DNA from: Miscanthus floridulus
Taxonomy: Eukaryota; Streptophyta; Magnoliopsida; Poales; Poaceae
Direction of reading: 5' to 3'
Assembly (NCBI RefSeq): GCF_019320115.1
Contig: NC_089581.1
Location: 94,424,802 to 94,488,801 of the forward strand
Length of the DNA: 64,000 nucleotides
Position numbers and translations under genes: made by a program. The stretch's first letter is position 1. The number at the start of each line of letters is the position of its first letter. Below, in pieces: positions 42,237-54,390 of the stretch. The notes below the pieces were generated by a model, which worked only from the letters and a program-made list of their open reading frames with translations, made no database searches and was not told the DNA's origin.

Positions 42237-42632
42237 TGAGGGTATGGCCCCCGGTACCCACAAGACAAGACATGGGCCGTGCTCCAAAGGTGGCCTAGCC
42301 CACAAGATCAAGGCGTGCACCGCAAGACTACATGAAGATGTGATTTATTGTATAATACCAAATAGGATATTTTCCTTGTAACCCTACCCCTCCAGAGTAT
42401 ATAAGGAGAGATAGGGGTCCCCTAGATAGGATATCAAATCTGATACACAATCAATACAAAATAATAGAGCACAGGGCATAGGGTTTTACGTCACATTGAT
42501 GGCCTAAACCTATATAAATCTTGTGTGTTGTGTCTCTGTTACCATCTGGTTCGTATCATGCGCACCTCCACTGATTCATCTACTACCATGGGTATACCCC
42601 TTGGTAGACTTGCCGACTAGATTTTGTCGACA
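42237..42632 (+). repeat. Tat-1 3' LTR (~395 bp)
   Basis: Ends ATTTTGTCGACA at 42632. TATA box TATATAAG at 42398-42405, followed by ATACACAATCAATACAA and the CCTTGGTAGACT end typical of short Tat LTRs. The start at TGAGGGTATGGCC (42237) is my best guess, just after GCTTGAGGACTAGC; no second LTR is available to confirm it. Confidence 0.65.
42398..42405 (+). promoter_or_regulatory. TATA box of Tat-1 LTR
   Basis: TATATAAG followed by GAGAGATAGGGG, about 235 bp before the LTR end. Confidence 0.7.
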
Positions 42633-42640
42633 GTAGCTGA

Positions 42641-43471
42641 ACATTTGCTTACATCTGGATCAATTCTCACTTTAGTCACTGTACTAATGGGCAAAGCTTC
42701 TTTTTCATACTCAAGGCCGATGAGCTAGGTGTGATCGGCCTCTTGCCAGTACTCCCAAAGTATTTATTTTTAAAATCTTTGTTTTTGCTTCCCAAGATTT
42801 ATTTCAAACTCTAACATTGCCCTTTTGAAATCAATGTCTGATTGAGAATATCTTGCTGAATTCTTATTCATTTGATTTGAATTACTAGCAACATATGGAG
42901 ATGAATTATGAGTATGAATATTTACCCACCTTTCATTGATTCAGCTCGAGTTAGGAGCAACATATGAAACCAAATCATGAGTATTACCATTAGCATACCT
43001 TGCTAAATTTTCATTAATTCGGCTTGAGTTGGGAGTAACATATGAAGCCGAATTATGAATAGGAGCAATGGCGTATGGTGCTAAATTTTGAGAGTAATTG
43101 GTTAAATAATTAGCATTGTCATAGACAATTCTCTCATTCATTGGCATGTCTTGTGGTGGAACCACATATTGTGAACTTATAGCAGATGAATAAAGATTTA
43201 CATGATGTAAGTTGCCAGTAGCATTAAAACTCAAAGAATTCATAGTTGGCATCAGCTCTTGACCATAATATTCATAATTATGATATGTATAATGAGGAGC
43301 ATTATCAAAAGTATTGGCCGATGTAACCTATCTAGTATCATTATAACTAGCAACACCAACATGAGAGTTCATAGAACTTGCAAAATAATTATTAGAATCA
43401 TAAGATGTATTTGCAAGCTGTACCTTGGGGTAATTGTAGTAGCTTTGTGGTGTCACACCTTGGTACTCCAT
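42641..43471 (-). pseudogene. Low-complexity N-terminal gag-like protein of Tat-2
   Basis: Candidate ATG at 43469-43471 (MEYQGVTPQSYYNY). The same frame has a TAG near 43335 and then stays open 43252-42941, with further stops beyond. The protein is rich in Asn, Tyr, Ser and Pro. It contains imperfect repeats of SYVTPNSSRINENLARYANG (three units between about 42880 and 43060). No capsid or enzyme motif is reached before truncation. Its place directly after leader and primer site suggests the N-terminus of gag; I cannot assign it by domain. Confidence 0.55.
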
Positions 43472-43680
43472 GATTTAGAACTTGACCACCTTGCTGAATT
43501 TTCCAATAACCAGCACAACACATTGCAAAATAGCAAATGAAATCACAAGGGGTCAAAACCAGATGCAATCGGCCTTTTGGGTCAGATGCACTAGTAATGG
43601 CGACCACAAGAAGATAAATCAATAAGGAGTAGGGCTAGGGCAAGAAGATTTGGCTACAAAGTAGAGCCAAAGCAAATTCT
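43472..43680 (-). other. Leader of Tat-2
   Basis: About 200 bp between primer site and the candidate gag ATG; nothing else recognised. Confidence 0.5.
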
Positions 43681-43698
43681 TCCCCAGCGGAGTTGCCA
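43681..43698 (-). other. Primer-binding site of Tat-2
   Basis: Minus strand TGGCAACTCCGCTGGGGA, the TGGCGACTCC(A/G)CTGGGG type found in Tat/RIRE2-like elements, five bases from the LTR end. Confidence 0.8.
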
Positions 43699-43703
43699 AA
43701 AAG

Positions 43704-44677
43704 TGTGTTGACCCCGAATTGATCCCAAATCACACACCAACTAGAGCTAGATCACCTAGGTCACCATGAACCGAAGAATGCAACAAATAACCAACACACT
43801 TTCATGGTGAAGAGCGGTGAGGTTTACAAGCAAACCAGCAAAGGGTAACAAATCATGCTTGCGTGATGAAGAATGGCTAGTTTCTAAGCAAACTAACAAA
43901 AAAGCCATCGAAGCTCTCGCCCAGGAGGGACCCTATCGAGGCAAGGATGTTGATGGGTTACCCTAGGTCGGCCGGCGAACCTAGGGCACCATCCTTGGTC
44001 ATCGGATCAAGAGATGAACAGCATAAGGTTGGAAGAGATAGAGCAAAGAGAGGGTTTGTGTTGTAGTTTGACGATTGTGTAGTTGGAATCTTCAATCGAC
44101 CATGATTCTCTCATATATATAGAGGGGGTGGTCTTATCCCAATAGGAAACAACTCCATATCATGATCTCCAAGTTTCCTATGCAGAAATAGATCCAAATC
44201 CCATCAAAAATAGAGTTTGCATCACACTTGTATAAGCAAACCGGCCTAGCTAGTTCCCAAACTGGCTAGGCCAATTTTCACAGGGTCTGGGCAGCTGCCG
44301 GGGCAGGCAAACCAGCCTGGCTATTTCCCAAACCTGCCTGGGCGATTCTGCTAGGGTCCAGCGTAGAAAACCTTTCGAAATTCATGATTAATTCATTCGG
44401 ACTCCAAATGGGGCGAGCCATATATGTTTTTCGATCAACTCGATGAGAGGAACGCATTGGTGCAGTCAAAAGTTTCATTTGAGAAAGTTTCCCAAACAGG
44501 CCTGGCCGGTTTGGGAACCAGCCAAGCTAGTTCCGGCTCGGTTAGCACCCCCAAATAGTAGTTTCTTTGTCCCAGATCCTAATAAGATGATCCAAATATG
44601 TTTCCTGACCATCTTGATGACAGAAACATGATGGCGGAGTCCATTATACAATGTGGCCACTTTTGGTTGTCAACACA
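43704..44677 (-). repeat. 5' LTR of Tat-2 (974 bp)
   Basis: TGTGTTGACC at 43704 and GGTTGTCAACACA at 44677 give inverted ends. Minus-strand TATA in CTATATATATGA at 44113-44123. CAAACCGGCCTAGC-type repeats (44238-44350 and 44495-44545) recur within it. Confidence 0.88.
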
Positions 44678-45974
44678 AGTCTTTGCATTCCCTTCTCTTG
44701 ATGTCAAAGTGAGTCTTAGCATCTTCAAGCATGTTAATTAGTTCGTCTTTAGTTGGTTCATCATCATCACTATCACTTTCACTTTCACATTCATTATCGC
44801 ATCCATCATCATGAGATTGTACCTTAGTGGCCTTAGCCATAAAGCAAGTCGATGGAGTGTCAAAGAGAGAAGGCTTCTCATTTATGGAAATGCTTGCAAG
44901 AGCCTTCTTATTGGTGGTCTTGTCATCATCACTTGAGGAAGCATCATTGTCCCAAGTGACCACATATGAACCACCCTTCTTCTTCTTCTTGAAGGTCCTC
45001 TTGTCCTTCTTATCCTTCTCCTTCTTATCCTTCTTCTTGCCCTTCTTGTCATCATCTTCATTCTCACTATTGTAGGGGCATTGAGCAACAAGATGATCCT
45101 TGCTACCACACTTGAAGCACCTCCTTGGTTCATCCTTGTTCTTTGATGATGACTTCTTCCTTCTAGCACGATAGCCCTTCTTCATCATGAATTTGCCAAA
45201 TCTCTTCACAAAGAGAGCCATCTTCTCATCATCAATCTCATCAAGGCTTGAGTCTTCATCTTCACTTAATGATTCTATTGATTTGCCTTGCCCTTGGAGG
45301 ATGATGTGGCTTTGAATGCCACACTCTTCTTCTTATCATCCCTCTTGTCATCTTTCTTCCCCTTCTTCTCTTCCTTCCCATCATCATCTCTATATGTGTC
45401 ATCAGTCATCACATCTCCCAACACTTGGTTTGGTGTCATGGTGTCCAAACCACTCCTCACTAGAATAGTGACTATTGTGCCAAATCTTGATGGTAAGCAT
45501 CGTAAGAACTTGTGGGAGAAGTCCTTGTCCTTCATCTCTTCTCCAAGTGCTTTGAGATCATTGATAAGCACTTGTAGCCTATGGAACATCTCTAGCACAC
45601 TCTCATCTTTCTTCATCTTGAAGCTTGCAAACTTCTCCTTGAGGTTATATGTCTATGGCACCCTTCACCGCTTGTGTGCCCTCAAATGATTCCTCCAACT
45701 TCTTCCATGCCCCATGAGTCATCTCAATGTTTTTGATTTTCTCAAATGTCCTCTCATCCATGGCATCATGAATGGTACTAAGAGCAGTGTCATTGAGTAG
45801 CACTTCTTCGGCCATGGTGGGAGTCTTCGGATCGGCTATCTCAATCTTGGTCTCCACCACCTTCCACACCTTTCTATTGATTGACTTGATGTAGGTGGTC
45901 ATCTTTGCCTTCTAATATGGATAATTTGAGCCATCAAATTGGGGTGACTTCTTGGTGTTGTTGATTTGAGCCAT
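44678..45974 (-). pseudogene. gag: SIRE-2 Gag (copia), N-terminal two thirds
   Basis: ATG at 45972-45974 (MAQINNTKKSPQFDGSNYPY), then TAG where Trp is expected. Next ITS-like helices with KIEIADP, NDTALSTIHDAMDE, GAWKKLEESFEG. A frameshift near 45640 leads to LEMFHRLQVLINDLKALG, SHKFLRCLPSRF and MTPNQVLGDVM. A second frameshift near 45260, then the nucleocapsid with RRCFKCGSKDHLVAQCP (CCHC) and a Lys/Asp-rich tail. It stops at the Tat-2 LTR. Structural protein of a copia element related to, but diverged from, SIRE-1. Confidence 0.88.
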
Positions 45975-46017
45975 TTTGACATCGAAGGATGTTAAGCCTC
46001 AAATCAGGGTGTCTCCA

Positions 46018-46030
46018 GGCTCAGATACCA
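46018..46030 (-). other. Primer-binding site of SIRE-2
   Basis: Minus strand TGGTATCTGAGCC, one mismatch from TGGTATCAGAGCC. Confidence 0.88.
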
Positions 46031-46032
46031 CT

Positions 46033-47703
46033 TGAAAGGTCCTAATGGCTAGAGGTGGGGTGAATAGCCTATTAAAAAATTCTACAACAACACTAAGCCA
46101 AGAGGTTAGACAATTATGAAGCGAAGCGAGTGTTGCGCTAGCCTACCAAAAATGCAAGCCACCTACCAACAATTCTAGTTGCTATGATCTCTAAGTCACA
46201 CTCAAGGCTAGGTCACCACCACTAAGCTAGTGAGCTCTCAAAGACTAACTAAAGAGCCTCACTAACCAAACTAGACAAGACACAAGCTAGCTCTCAAAAC
46301 TAGTTACACTAAAGAGCTTAGCTACACTAAGAATGTAAATGCACAAGAGAGGTATTGAGTTATACCACCATGGCAACAAGAGATATACAATCAATCACAA
46401 TAGAATCTCGGAGATAATGATGGCACAATGATTTATCCCCTGAGGTTCACTTGCTTGCCGGCAAGCTACGTCCTTGTTGTAGCGATTCACCCACTTAGAG
46501 GTTCAGGCGCTAATAGGCATCACATGCCTAACCCGCAATCTATGCCACACAACCAACAAACATGGGGATCCATAAGCTATGAGCAATCCACTAGAGTACC
46601 TTTTGGCGCTCCATCGGGGAAAGGTCAAGAACCCCTCATAATCACCACGATCAGAGCTAGAGACAATCACCTTCCTTCGCTCGACGATCCTCGCTGCACC
46701 AAGTCATCTAGGTGATGGCAACACCAAGAGAAGCAAGTGAAATCCACAGCGAAACACAATCACCAAGTGCCTCTAGATGCAATCACTCAAAGCAATGCAC
46801 TTGGATGCTCTACAATCTCACCAAATGATGAATCAATCAAGTAGGATGAGTGAGAGAGGATTGTCTAGGCTCACTAGGGTGTATTCTCAATAGAAATGGC
46901 CCAAAGAGTGAGCCATGGCCGGCTACCATGTTTTTATAGAGCCCCCAAATGAATAGAGCTGTTAGGCTCAAAACAGCACTGGCTTTGGGGCAACCGAACG
47001 CGCTGGTCAAGTGTGATCAGACGTGCACCACCCTATGTCTAGACAACGATCCATGTCCATGTGTCCTTGCTTCAAATGAGAGCCGCTGATCTCCAATGGC
47101 TATTCAGTCATGCGCCCATGTTAAGTGGAGACCAGATGCGGCTATCGAATGACTGGATGCACCTCACCTGCGTCAGGTCCATGTGCGCCCACACGCCAAG
47201 TGCCATAACCGCACATGTTGTAGGCTGACCTGATGCTGTGCCACCATAGAGTCAGGTTGAATCTATAGAGGCTCCTACATGACCGAATGAAGCTTGAGTC
47301 TGATCCTCATTCTCCTCACATGAACACTTATGTCACTGCTGACCAGACGCACCATAGTCGCATTTGATCTCTCGGGTGTCCAAAGTCTGGTCGAAGACCG
47401 AGACCACACCCTTCACTGTTGGGGTGACTGGACTCACCACCATCGAGTCTGGTCAGGCCTAGACCAGCGTTCGAATCACCCTAAAATAGTGACTCTACTT
47501 CTCTAACTTTGCCACCCTTGCTTAAATATGCCAACCACCAAGTGTATCACCTTGTCAACGTGTGTTAGCATATTTTCACAAATATTTTCAAGGGTATTAG
47601 CACTCACAAGAATCTAAATGCATATGCAATGAGTTAGAACACTAGTGGCACTTTGATAACCACATTTCACGATGAGTTTCACCCCTCTAAATAGTACGGT
47701 TAT
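46033..47703 (-). repeat. SIRE-2 5' LTR, inner segment
   Basis: From TGAAAGGTCC (46033) to the GTTAT insertion site. Minus-strand TATA (TATAAAAA) at 46931-46938. Degenerate GACCGGACGC-like repeats, mostly decayed to GACCAGACGC/GACTGGATGC, at about 46980-47480 in the same relative position as in SIRE-1. Confidence 0.88.
47699..47703 (-). repeat. Target-site duplication GTTAT, left copy
   Basis: GTTAT before TGTAGCAGAACC; recurs at 63073-63077. Confidence 0.93.
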
Positions 47704-50700
47704 TGTAGCAGAACCGTCCAATTTATAAGAGCACAAGTACAATAGCAGCCCACAAGTGGTCACACTATCATACTTGAGCCCATACAAACCCGGTAGTCCA
47801 TCGAGTATCACGAAGGGTCTAAATTAACCATCAACATACAACCAAGATCGTACATGATTCAACATACATGTCACACATTACATAAAGTTCACAATCACAA
47901 TTCCATACATTAGAGTATGATTAAAAGTTATTACAAACTAGGTTCAAATAAAGTAGTAGTGGAAGTAAATAAAGTTTGAAAATAACATCTCACATCATTG
48001 TTCAAATATTGTGCCAGCTCAGGATCACAACCACAAAAGCATAATAGAGGAATTAACGAGAGGCGCCTTGCCCAGGGCTCTACTCCTCATCCATGGCGGG
48101 ACAGAAGTAGTTCTTACAGTAGCCATGATACATCGTACTATCTGCAACAATGGGAAATAAACCCTGAGTATAAGAAGGTACTTAGCTAGACTGACCTATC
48201 ATAAACCAAAAATAAATTGACTCCAAGGATTATGCAAGGTTGTATAAGTGGAGCTAGCTTGACAACATTTTGCATAAAAAGCATACCAATTCAAGTATAC
48301 AGTTATAATTCAGTCATCAAGTTAATTATAGCCATTCATCTCTAGATTAGCAACTAACCTATGCCAAACATGTGGTATATCATTTAGTATCATATAGTAG
48401 TAACCATAGCCGGTATAATAATTCCATGTTCATCCGAACCATCATATACCATAACACAGTTAGTACGATGTTGGTGTGAGTCAGAGTTTCTCACTATCCG
48501 AGAGAGACAGTGATTCGAATCGATTTCAACTAGCTAAGAATTTATTCCTAACATAAACCCAGATATACCTACGCCAAGGTAGTCTTAGGTCACCTTTGGT
48601 ACAACTCAGGTCCAATAAGTGGTTTCGATTAGTGCCGCACAATCAGGGACAACCAGCTACCAGGACGTTCAAGCCTGGCTTACCCTTGGGCTCACGTCCG
48701 ACTCCCCGCACATCCTTACAACCATCTAGAGTGTGCACTTTCACATAATGGGACCTGGCCTGAGTTGAGCTACTCGGCTTCATGGTCGGAATGAGTTATC
48801 CGGCCAGCTAAGTGAGAGGCATGCTTTCAATATCGACATAGTCACCAACAACGATATGGTCCTTAATCGGCATAGATGGAATCACATGAGTCAACCCACA
48901 CATAGACTCCACGCAGCCCCCATTTACATTACCCCATGGTTTTGTTCCACGATAGCAAATATAGCCAACCGTGCTTCGATATCCACCTATATCTCATAGC
49001 TGACAGGAAATCACCCGACTTCTACCGGTCTAAGCATGGCTAAGCATATATTCCATCCTAGACTTACATAGGGTTAAAGGTATATATCTAGACAAGGTAG
49101 TTCTATGCATCAAGTGTTTCCAATCAACTTTTATAACCTAATGCATCAAACATAAAAGACTCAAGTGATATTTTGTAAAACATGGGAGGCTTAAAATGCT
49201 CCAGAGCTTGCCTTTGATAAAGGAAGTTGGCCTATGATCCAGGCACTCGGGTAGGTCTTTAAGAGTTTGCTCCTCTCCTTCTAGAGCTATGGCCTGAGGT
49301 GCCTCCTGTTGTTCATCTTCTTCTTCATTGAATTCCAGTAGAGTTATCCCCTCAGACGATCCTATATGCATGAGCAAGAAATAAAATATCATGGATGCAT
49401 ATATAATGACATGTATAATATGATATGATGTGATGAATGCATCCTCATAAGTGTTCTCAGTAGCACTAGCATTAAGGTGATAACAAGTTACATTTTCTTT
49501 TACTGAGTAGGTGCATATCTCTTCTCTAGTAACTTAAACAAACATTTATGTAAATCATTTTCTGGAATACAAGACAGTAGCCAATTGTTTTGACTATAAC
49601 TGGAGTTATACACATCGAAATAATATGGTTATGGACATTCTGGAAAGCTTATGAAATTGTCTACAACTTTATTTTAATCATCTTAATGTGATTCAGCAGT
49701 TATCTAGGTCAAACAATTCAATCTGTTAGATCTGTCTAGGGAGCAAGTATTTCTGACAACAGACTTCTAACAGCTATAATTCTCGAACCATAAGGCCTAT
49801 GACTATGACCATTTAACACATGGTAGATAAGTAAGTTATCTACAACTTTGTTATTAACCATCATTACAGAAAAGATAATTATCATCATGAAATCATCACC
49901 ACAACAGAAACTACACATGTAGTCATCTAGTTGAATTATAAAGCAATAATGAACTAGTTGCCTATAAACAAATACTTCTAAGCCTCACTAATAATATCAA
50001 TAGATTATATGCATAACACACACCATAGAAAACATCATTGTTAAGCTTAACAAATTTATTTATATTCATTTATTAATTTCCTTAGATAATAAGATGATTT
50101 ACAGAGTAAATATTTCTAGTGCTCAATAAATTCCAAGAAAATTACTGTAGGCTACACAAGACCATAATATTCTACTATACCAATTTCATGGAATTTAGAC
50201 AAGTATAGCTACCTCTACAAAAATGACAAGTTACATATGCTTATTTTAGCACAAATAGTTTAGCATAGTGAAAAGTATCAAGCAATAGATTTAATATTTT
50301 TCTTACTTTCCTCCTAGTATCCGAATACTGTGTAAAAAATTGTATGATCATATGTTATGTATTTTTACCCCAATTAATTTCACTAGAATCTAGCAATTAA
50401 TTAAGATTAAATAGGAAGACCATATTACAAGTATGTTTACTGTAGGTTTAATATTTTTCCTAGCTAGAGCATGTCAACACAAGACCAACAAAATTTGAAT
50501 CACAATTTTATCACCTTCCTAGCTCAAGTTATGCATTTTACAAGATATAAACTACTTTAAAAGCACTTATATTCTCAATTTAATTCTCCTAGAATAATAC
50601 CCTAAGTAGTAGATTTCATATTTTTATCAAATAGTACACTTCAATATGAATCTAACAAAATTTGGTTCACCGCATTTGGATCCTCCTAGCTCTAGATATG

Positions 50701-52369
50701 AAATTTTGAAGTTTGTATTCATATCTATGAAATTAATTCAAAACCCAACTAAACCCTAAATGTTATGTACACCCGGTCTACTACACCCACGGTGGCGAAC
50801 AGCGGGGGGCCATAGGTCAACTCAGCCCCATGCGTCAGTGGAACTAGAGCAGAGCACCAGGCTTGACCGGCGGTGAACTCGCCGACGGCGAGGTCTCTGG
50901 CAGTGCGGTCAGCACTGACGTGTTCCCTATCACATTTCGCATCCAGTGGGCTAGATGGTCAAACCTCTAACGACGGTTGTCTACGGCGGCGGCGCTGTGC
51001 TATGGCAGGCTTGTTGTCTCCGACGATGGCAAGCTCAGGTGGTCGTGGCTACACCTCTATAGGGATCTAGCGGAGACCTAGGGTTTGGATTAGGGTTTGT
51101 GAGGGCATCGGTGAGGCACGACCGCATGCATGGCAGCACGGCGGCACAGGCGGCGTTCCAATCCAATGAGGCCGACATTGGCTCAATGGCTAGTGGCATG
51201 AATAGGACATGACCCTATGCTAACCCTAACAAGGGAAGAGAGTGAGTGAGATGGCTCGGTGGAGCATGGCCATGGTGAGCGCAATCTTGGCAGCACTCAG
51301 GCGAGGGTGCGGCTACAGCAAACCCGCCCTTAGGCATTTACCTTGGCTCGATTGGCATGGCTAACTGGTCAGCAAGGTGGAGGAAGTGATGGCTGAGCGG
51401 TGTGCGTGAGCAATCAGACAATGGCATGGTGGAGATAGTGAGTGAGCTTAGGGGAGGTGCGGTGGCGACAGAGGCGCTACGGTTCTGCTTCGGCGAGCAT
51501 GAGAGCGAGAGAGAGGAAGAGAGTGAGGGCGCAAGTGAGTGGAAATGGGAAGCAGCTGGCTCACTCTCCCTCTTAACACGGCGACGCATGGGCAGGCGAT
51601 CGGTGACATGCAGCGTGCGGTGTCTAAGCTGGTCGGCCATGATCGGCGCGCGTCTGGCCGGTTTGAAAAGGGTATCAGGCCGACTGAAATGGCCCTATTC
51701 ACTAACCTTTATCTCCTAATCCATGATGAATCAGCAAAAACAGTAGTAGTGAAATTTGTAGAGCTATGTGAGATCTCCAACTTTGCTTTAGGGAGTAACA
51801 TCTAATTCATCATGGTTTTCAAAATGCAAAGCTCCAAAGTAGGTCACATTGAAACTGAAATCAGCTTGTGACTTAGCAAATTTTTCTAAGTTTGAAAACA
51901 TCATTTCATTGCTACTTGTGGGCTCTATTTGACCATGCTAGGCACTGAATTAGCTCATGACCCTTAAATAAAGTTTGTTACCCATGATGTGTACTACAAC
52001 TTTTATTTAGGTCACATAGCCAATGCAAACAATCTAAGCTATTGTTCAACTTTGGTCAAACTAGTATCATGAAAATAGGCATTTCAAATGAAACCAACAC
52101 TTAGAAGCAAATTTGGTCTATGTCATGAATATAAATATTGTTTTAATTATCATTCTAGGTGTGTCTAAGGTATTTTGGTGACCTCACAACCATTTATTAT
52201 ATTGGTCACACATGATTTCAAGCATATGCATATATTATTAACACTACATGTGATAAGAAGAAAGTGATCAAAATGAAACTTCATATGATCATGCTCATGA
52301 ATGCTTGGATGATGCTTGTGCTCATGAAATGCAAATGCCAAACGCAATGCTTAATACTAGGGTGTTATA
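47704..52369 (-). repeat. 3' LTR of Tekay-2 (4666 bp)
   Basis: Plus-strand ends TGTAGCAGAACC and GGGTGTTATA. It holds a GC-rich block at about 50770-51720 and long AT-rich stretches. ORFs in it (47998-48189, 49138-49392, 50873-51070, 51338-51719, 52264-52518) have parallel but unequal counterparts in the other LTR and no protein hallmarks. Confidence 0.94.
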
Positions 52370-52383
52370 GCCCCTCCCCTTAT
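52370..52383 (-). other. Polypurine tract of Tekay-2
   Basis: Minus strand ATAAGGGGAGGGGC adjoining LTR start TATAACACCC. Confidence 0.85.
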
Positions 52384-53815
52384 AGAAATCTGATCCCGAG
52401 ATTTGCAAGACCTACCATTCTTCGTAAAAAGCAGGATAGACTTCACGCAAATAATCCTCCCATTCCTAAGTGGCATCTTGTTCATTGTGGTTATTCCACA
52501 CCACCTTGTAGAACTTAATGACCTTGCTCTGGGTTACTCTTTCCATTTCTTCTAGCACTCAGAATGGTTTCTCTTCATATGTCAAATCCAATTGGAGCTT
52601 AATGTTGGTGGATGCAATGGCTTCCTCAGGTATGCAAAGACATATTTTCAACTGAGAAACATGGAAGACATTAAATAGTACTCATCTCTAGAGGAAGTTG
52701 TAACTTGTAGGTGACATTTCCCTTCCATTCAATAATCTGGTACGGCCCTAGGCGCAAGCTTCCTTTTTAGTCCAAATCTCTGCACTCCCCTCATGGGTGA
52801 AACTTTTAAGTACACGTAGTCTCCCACTTCGAAGGTTAGTGGTCTTCTTCTTTTATTAGCATAACTCTTTTGTCTGGACTGAGCTACTTTCATATGCTGT
52901 TGGATAATGCATACTTGCTCTTCAGCTTTCGGCTGACAAAGTAAATGCCATAATATCTCATTTCTCCAGGCTCAATCCAATTTAAGGGAGTTCTACATTT
53001 TCGACCGTACAAAGCTTCAAAAGGAGCCTATCTTGATGCTCTCTTCATAACTATTGTTATAGAAAAACTCGGCTAAAGGTAGCCATTTTTCCCATGAACC
53101 CTTAGAAGATATAACACAAGCTCTCAACATGTCTTCTAAAATTTGATTCACTCGCTCAGTCTATCCAGAAGTTTGTGGATGATATGTTGAACTTCTTATT
53201 AGTTTAGTTCCCAAAGCCTAGTGCAAGTGTTCCCAAAAACTGAGATATACACTATGGGCCCTGATCTGAGATTATGGTCCTTGGTACTCCATGTAGTTTC
53301 ATGATCTAAGAAATGTATAGCTCAGCGTACCTCCTTGCTTGATACTTTCATTTTAACTAGTATAAAATGTGCTGACTTGGTGAGCCGATCTATAATGACC
53401 CATATGGAATCATGACCTTGTTGTGTCAACAGGAAGGCCTGTAATAAAGTCCATACTTATTTCCTCCCATTTCCTAGCCTAGGATAGATAAAGGTTATAG
53501 TAATCTAGTAGATTTCAAATGAATGGCCTTGACTCTACTGCAATTATCACACCTAGCGAACATAGGCGGTGATCTCTTTCTTCATCTTGGTCCACCAAAA
53601 TGGGTTTTCAAATATTGATACATTTTGCTACTATCCGGATGGATAGACAACTTGGATGAATGAGCTTCATCTAAAATTTGATTTATAAGTTCTCAGTCTT
53701 TCCGTACCATAAGTCGGTCCTCAAACTATAGCACACCTCTTTCATCCAACCTAAAATGTTTGGTTTCCTGTTCTTTCATCTTTCTCTTAATGTGAAATAC
53801 ACCTACATCTGTCTT
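52384..53815 (-). pseudogene. pol: Tekay-2 integrase and chromodomain
   Basis: Minus-strand reading with stops. The end shows a chromodomain: KVIKFYKVVWNNHNEQDAT, then TAG where Trp of the TWE motif should be, EWEDYLREVYPAF. Upstream are typical chromovirus integrase pieces (the region of GLHPTIWVIVDRLTKSAHF and QTDGQSERVNQ corresponds to about 53130-53420). The chromodomain would steer integration to marked chromatin. The longest open stretch is under 60 codons, so this is dead. Confidence 0.78.
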
Positions 53816-54390
53816 CTACAGTTCTATGATTTTGCTCTCAAGTGAGCAACTAACAGTGATATTGTGTAGCACAATAGGATGTAACAAATTAAATCCATCT
53901 TCCAACAAGGCTTCAAAGGTGTTACAATGAGATTTCTGATTAAGTGCATCTGCTACAACATTGGCTTTTTCTGGATGGTAGTGCACTTTCAAATTATAGT
54001 CCTTGATTAGTTCTAACCATCTACATTGTCTCATGTCCAGCTCAGGTTGAGTGAAGATGTATTGAGACTTTTGTGGTCAGTGTATATGTGACATATGTTT
54101 CCCAACAAATAATGTCTCCATATCTTCAAGGCGTGAACAACTGCTATGAGCTCTAAATCATGTGTAGGATAATTGACTTCATGCTTTCTTAATTGCCGAG
54201 AAGCATAGGCAATAACTCAGGCCTTCTTACATGAGCATATACCCCAAACCTATACCCGATGCATCATAGAACACATCGAAAGGCTTTTTCAATGTTGGGT
54301 TGTGCTACAACAGGAGCTAGTAGTTAGCAAGGTCCGTAGGGTGTGAAAAGTGGCTTCACACTCTAGAGTCCAATTGAACTTTTCATCCTT
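53816..54390 (-). pseudogene. pol: Tekay-2 RNase H
   Basis: The end is open (53816-54034) with [20 protein letters not shown] and [11 protein letters not shown], the conserved chromovirus RNase H terminus (normally ADALSRK). Upstream, broken pieces of [24 protein letters not shown] and YTDHKSL are recognisable between 54060 and 54290. Confidence 0.85.

Larger units (their letters stand above)
39192..42632 (+). mobile_element. Tat-type Ty3-gypsy element (Tat-1), 3' half
   Basis: Plus-strand RT, RNase H, a second archaeal-type RNase H, integrase, repeat-rich 3' UTR and a short LTR. The extra RNase H downstream of the normal one is a hallmark of the Tat/Ogre lineage. The 5' half is missing; the RT begins abruptly at the Tekay LTR fragment. 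Confidence 0.85.
42633..44677 (-). mobile_element. Tat-like gypsy element, 5' end only (Tat-2), minus strand
   Basis: LTR 43704-44677, primer site 43681-43698 and an Asn/Tyr-rich gag-like N-terminus. Cut at 42632 by Tat-1. Inserted into the SIRE-2 gag at 44677/44678: the gag frame reads normally up to the LTR end. Confidence 0.75.

Noticed and set aside
44238..44545. CCGGCCTAGC-type repeats in the Tat-2 LTR as a separate mobile element
   Set aside because: Only a few degenerate copies within one LTR, no terminal inverted repeats or duplication; left as an internal LTR feature.
51338..51805. Overlapping ORFs of 84-105 codons in a GC-rich block, candidate gene
   Set aside because: They lie within the 3' LTR of Tekay-2 and the equivalent region of the 5' LTR (about 62000-62450) does not keep the same frames open.
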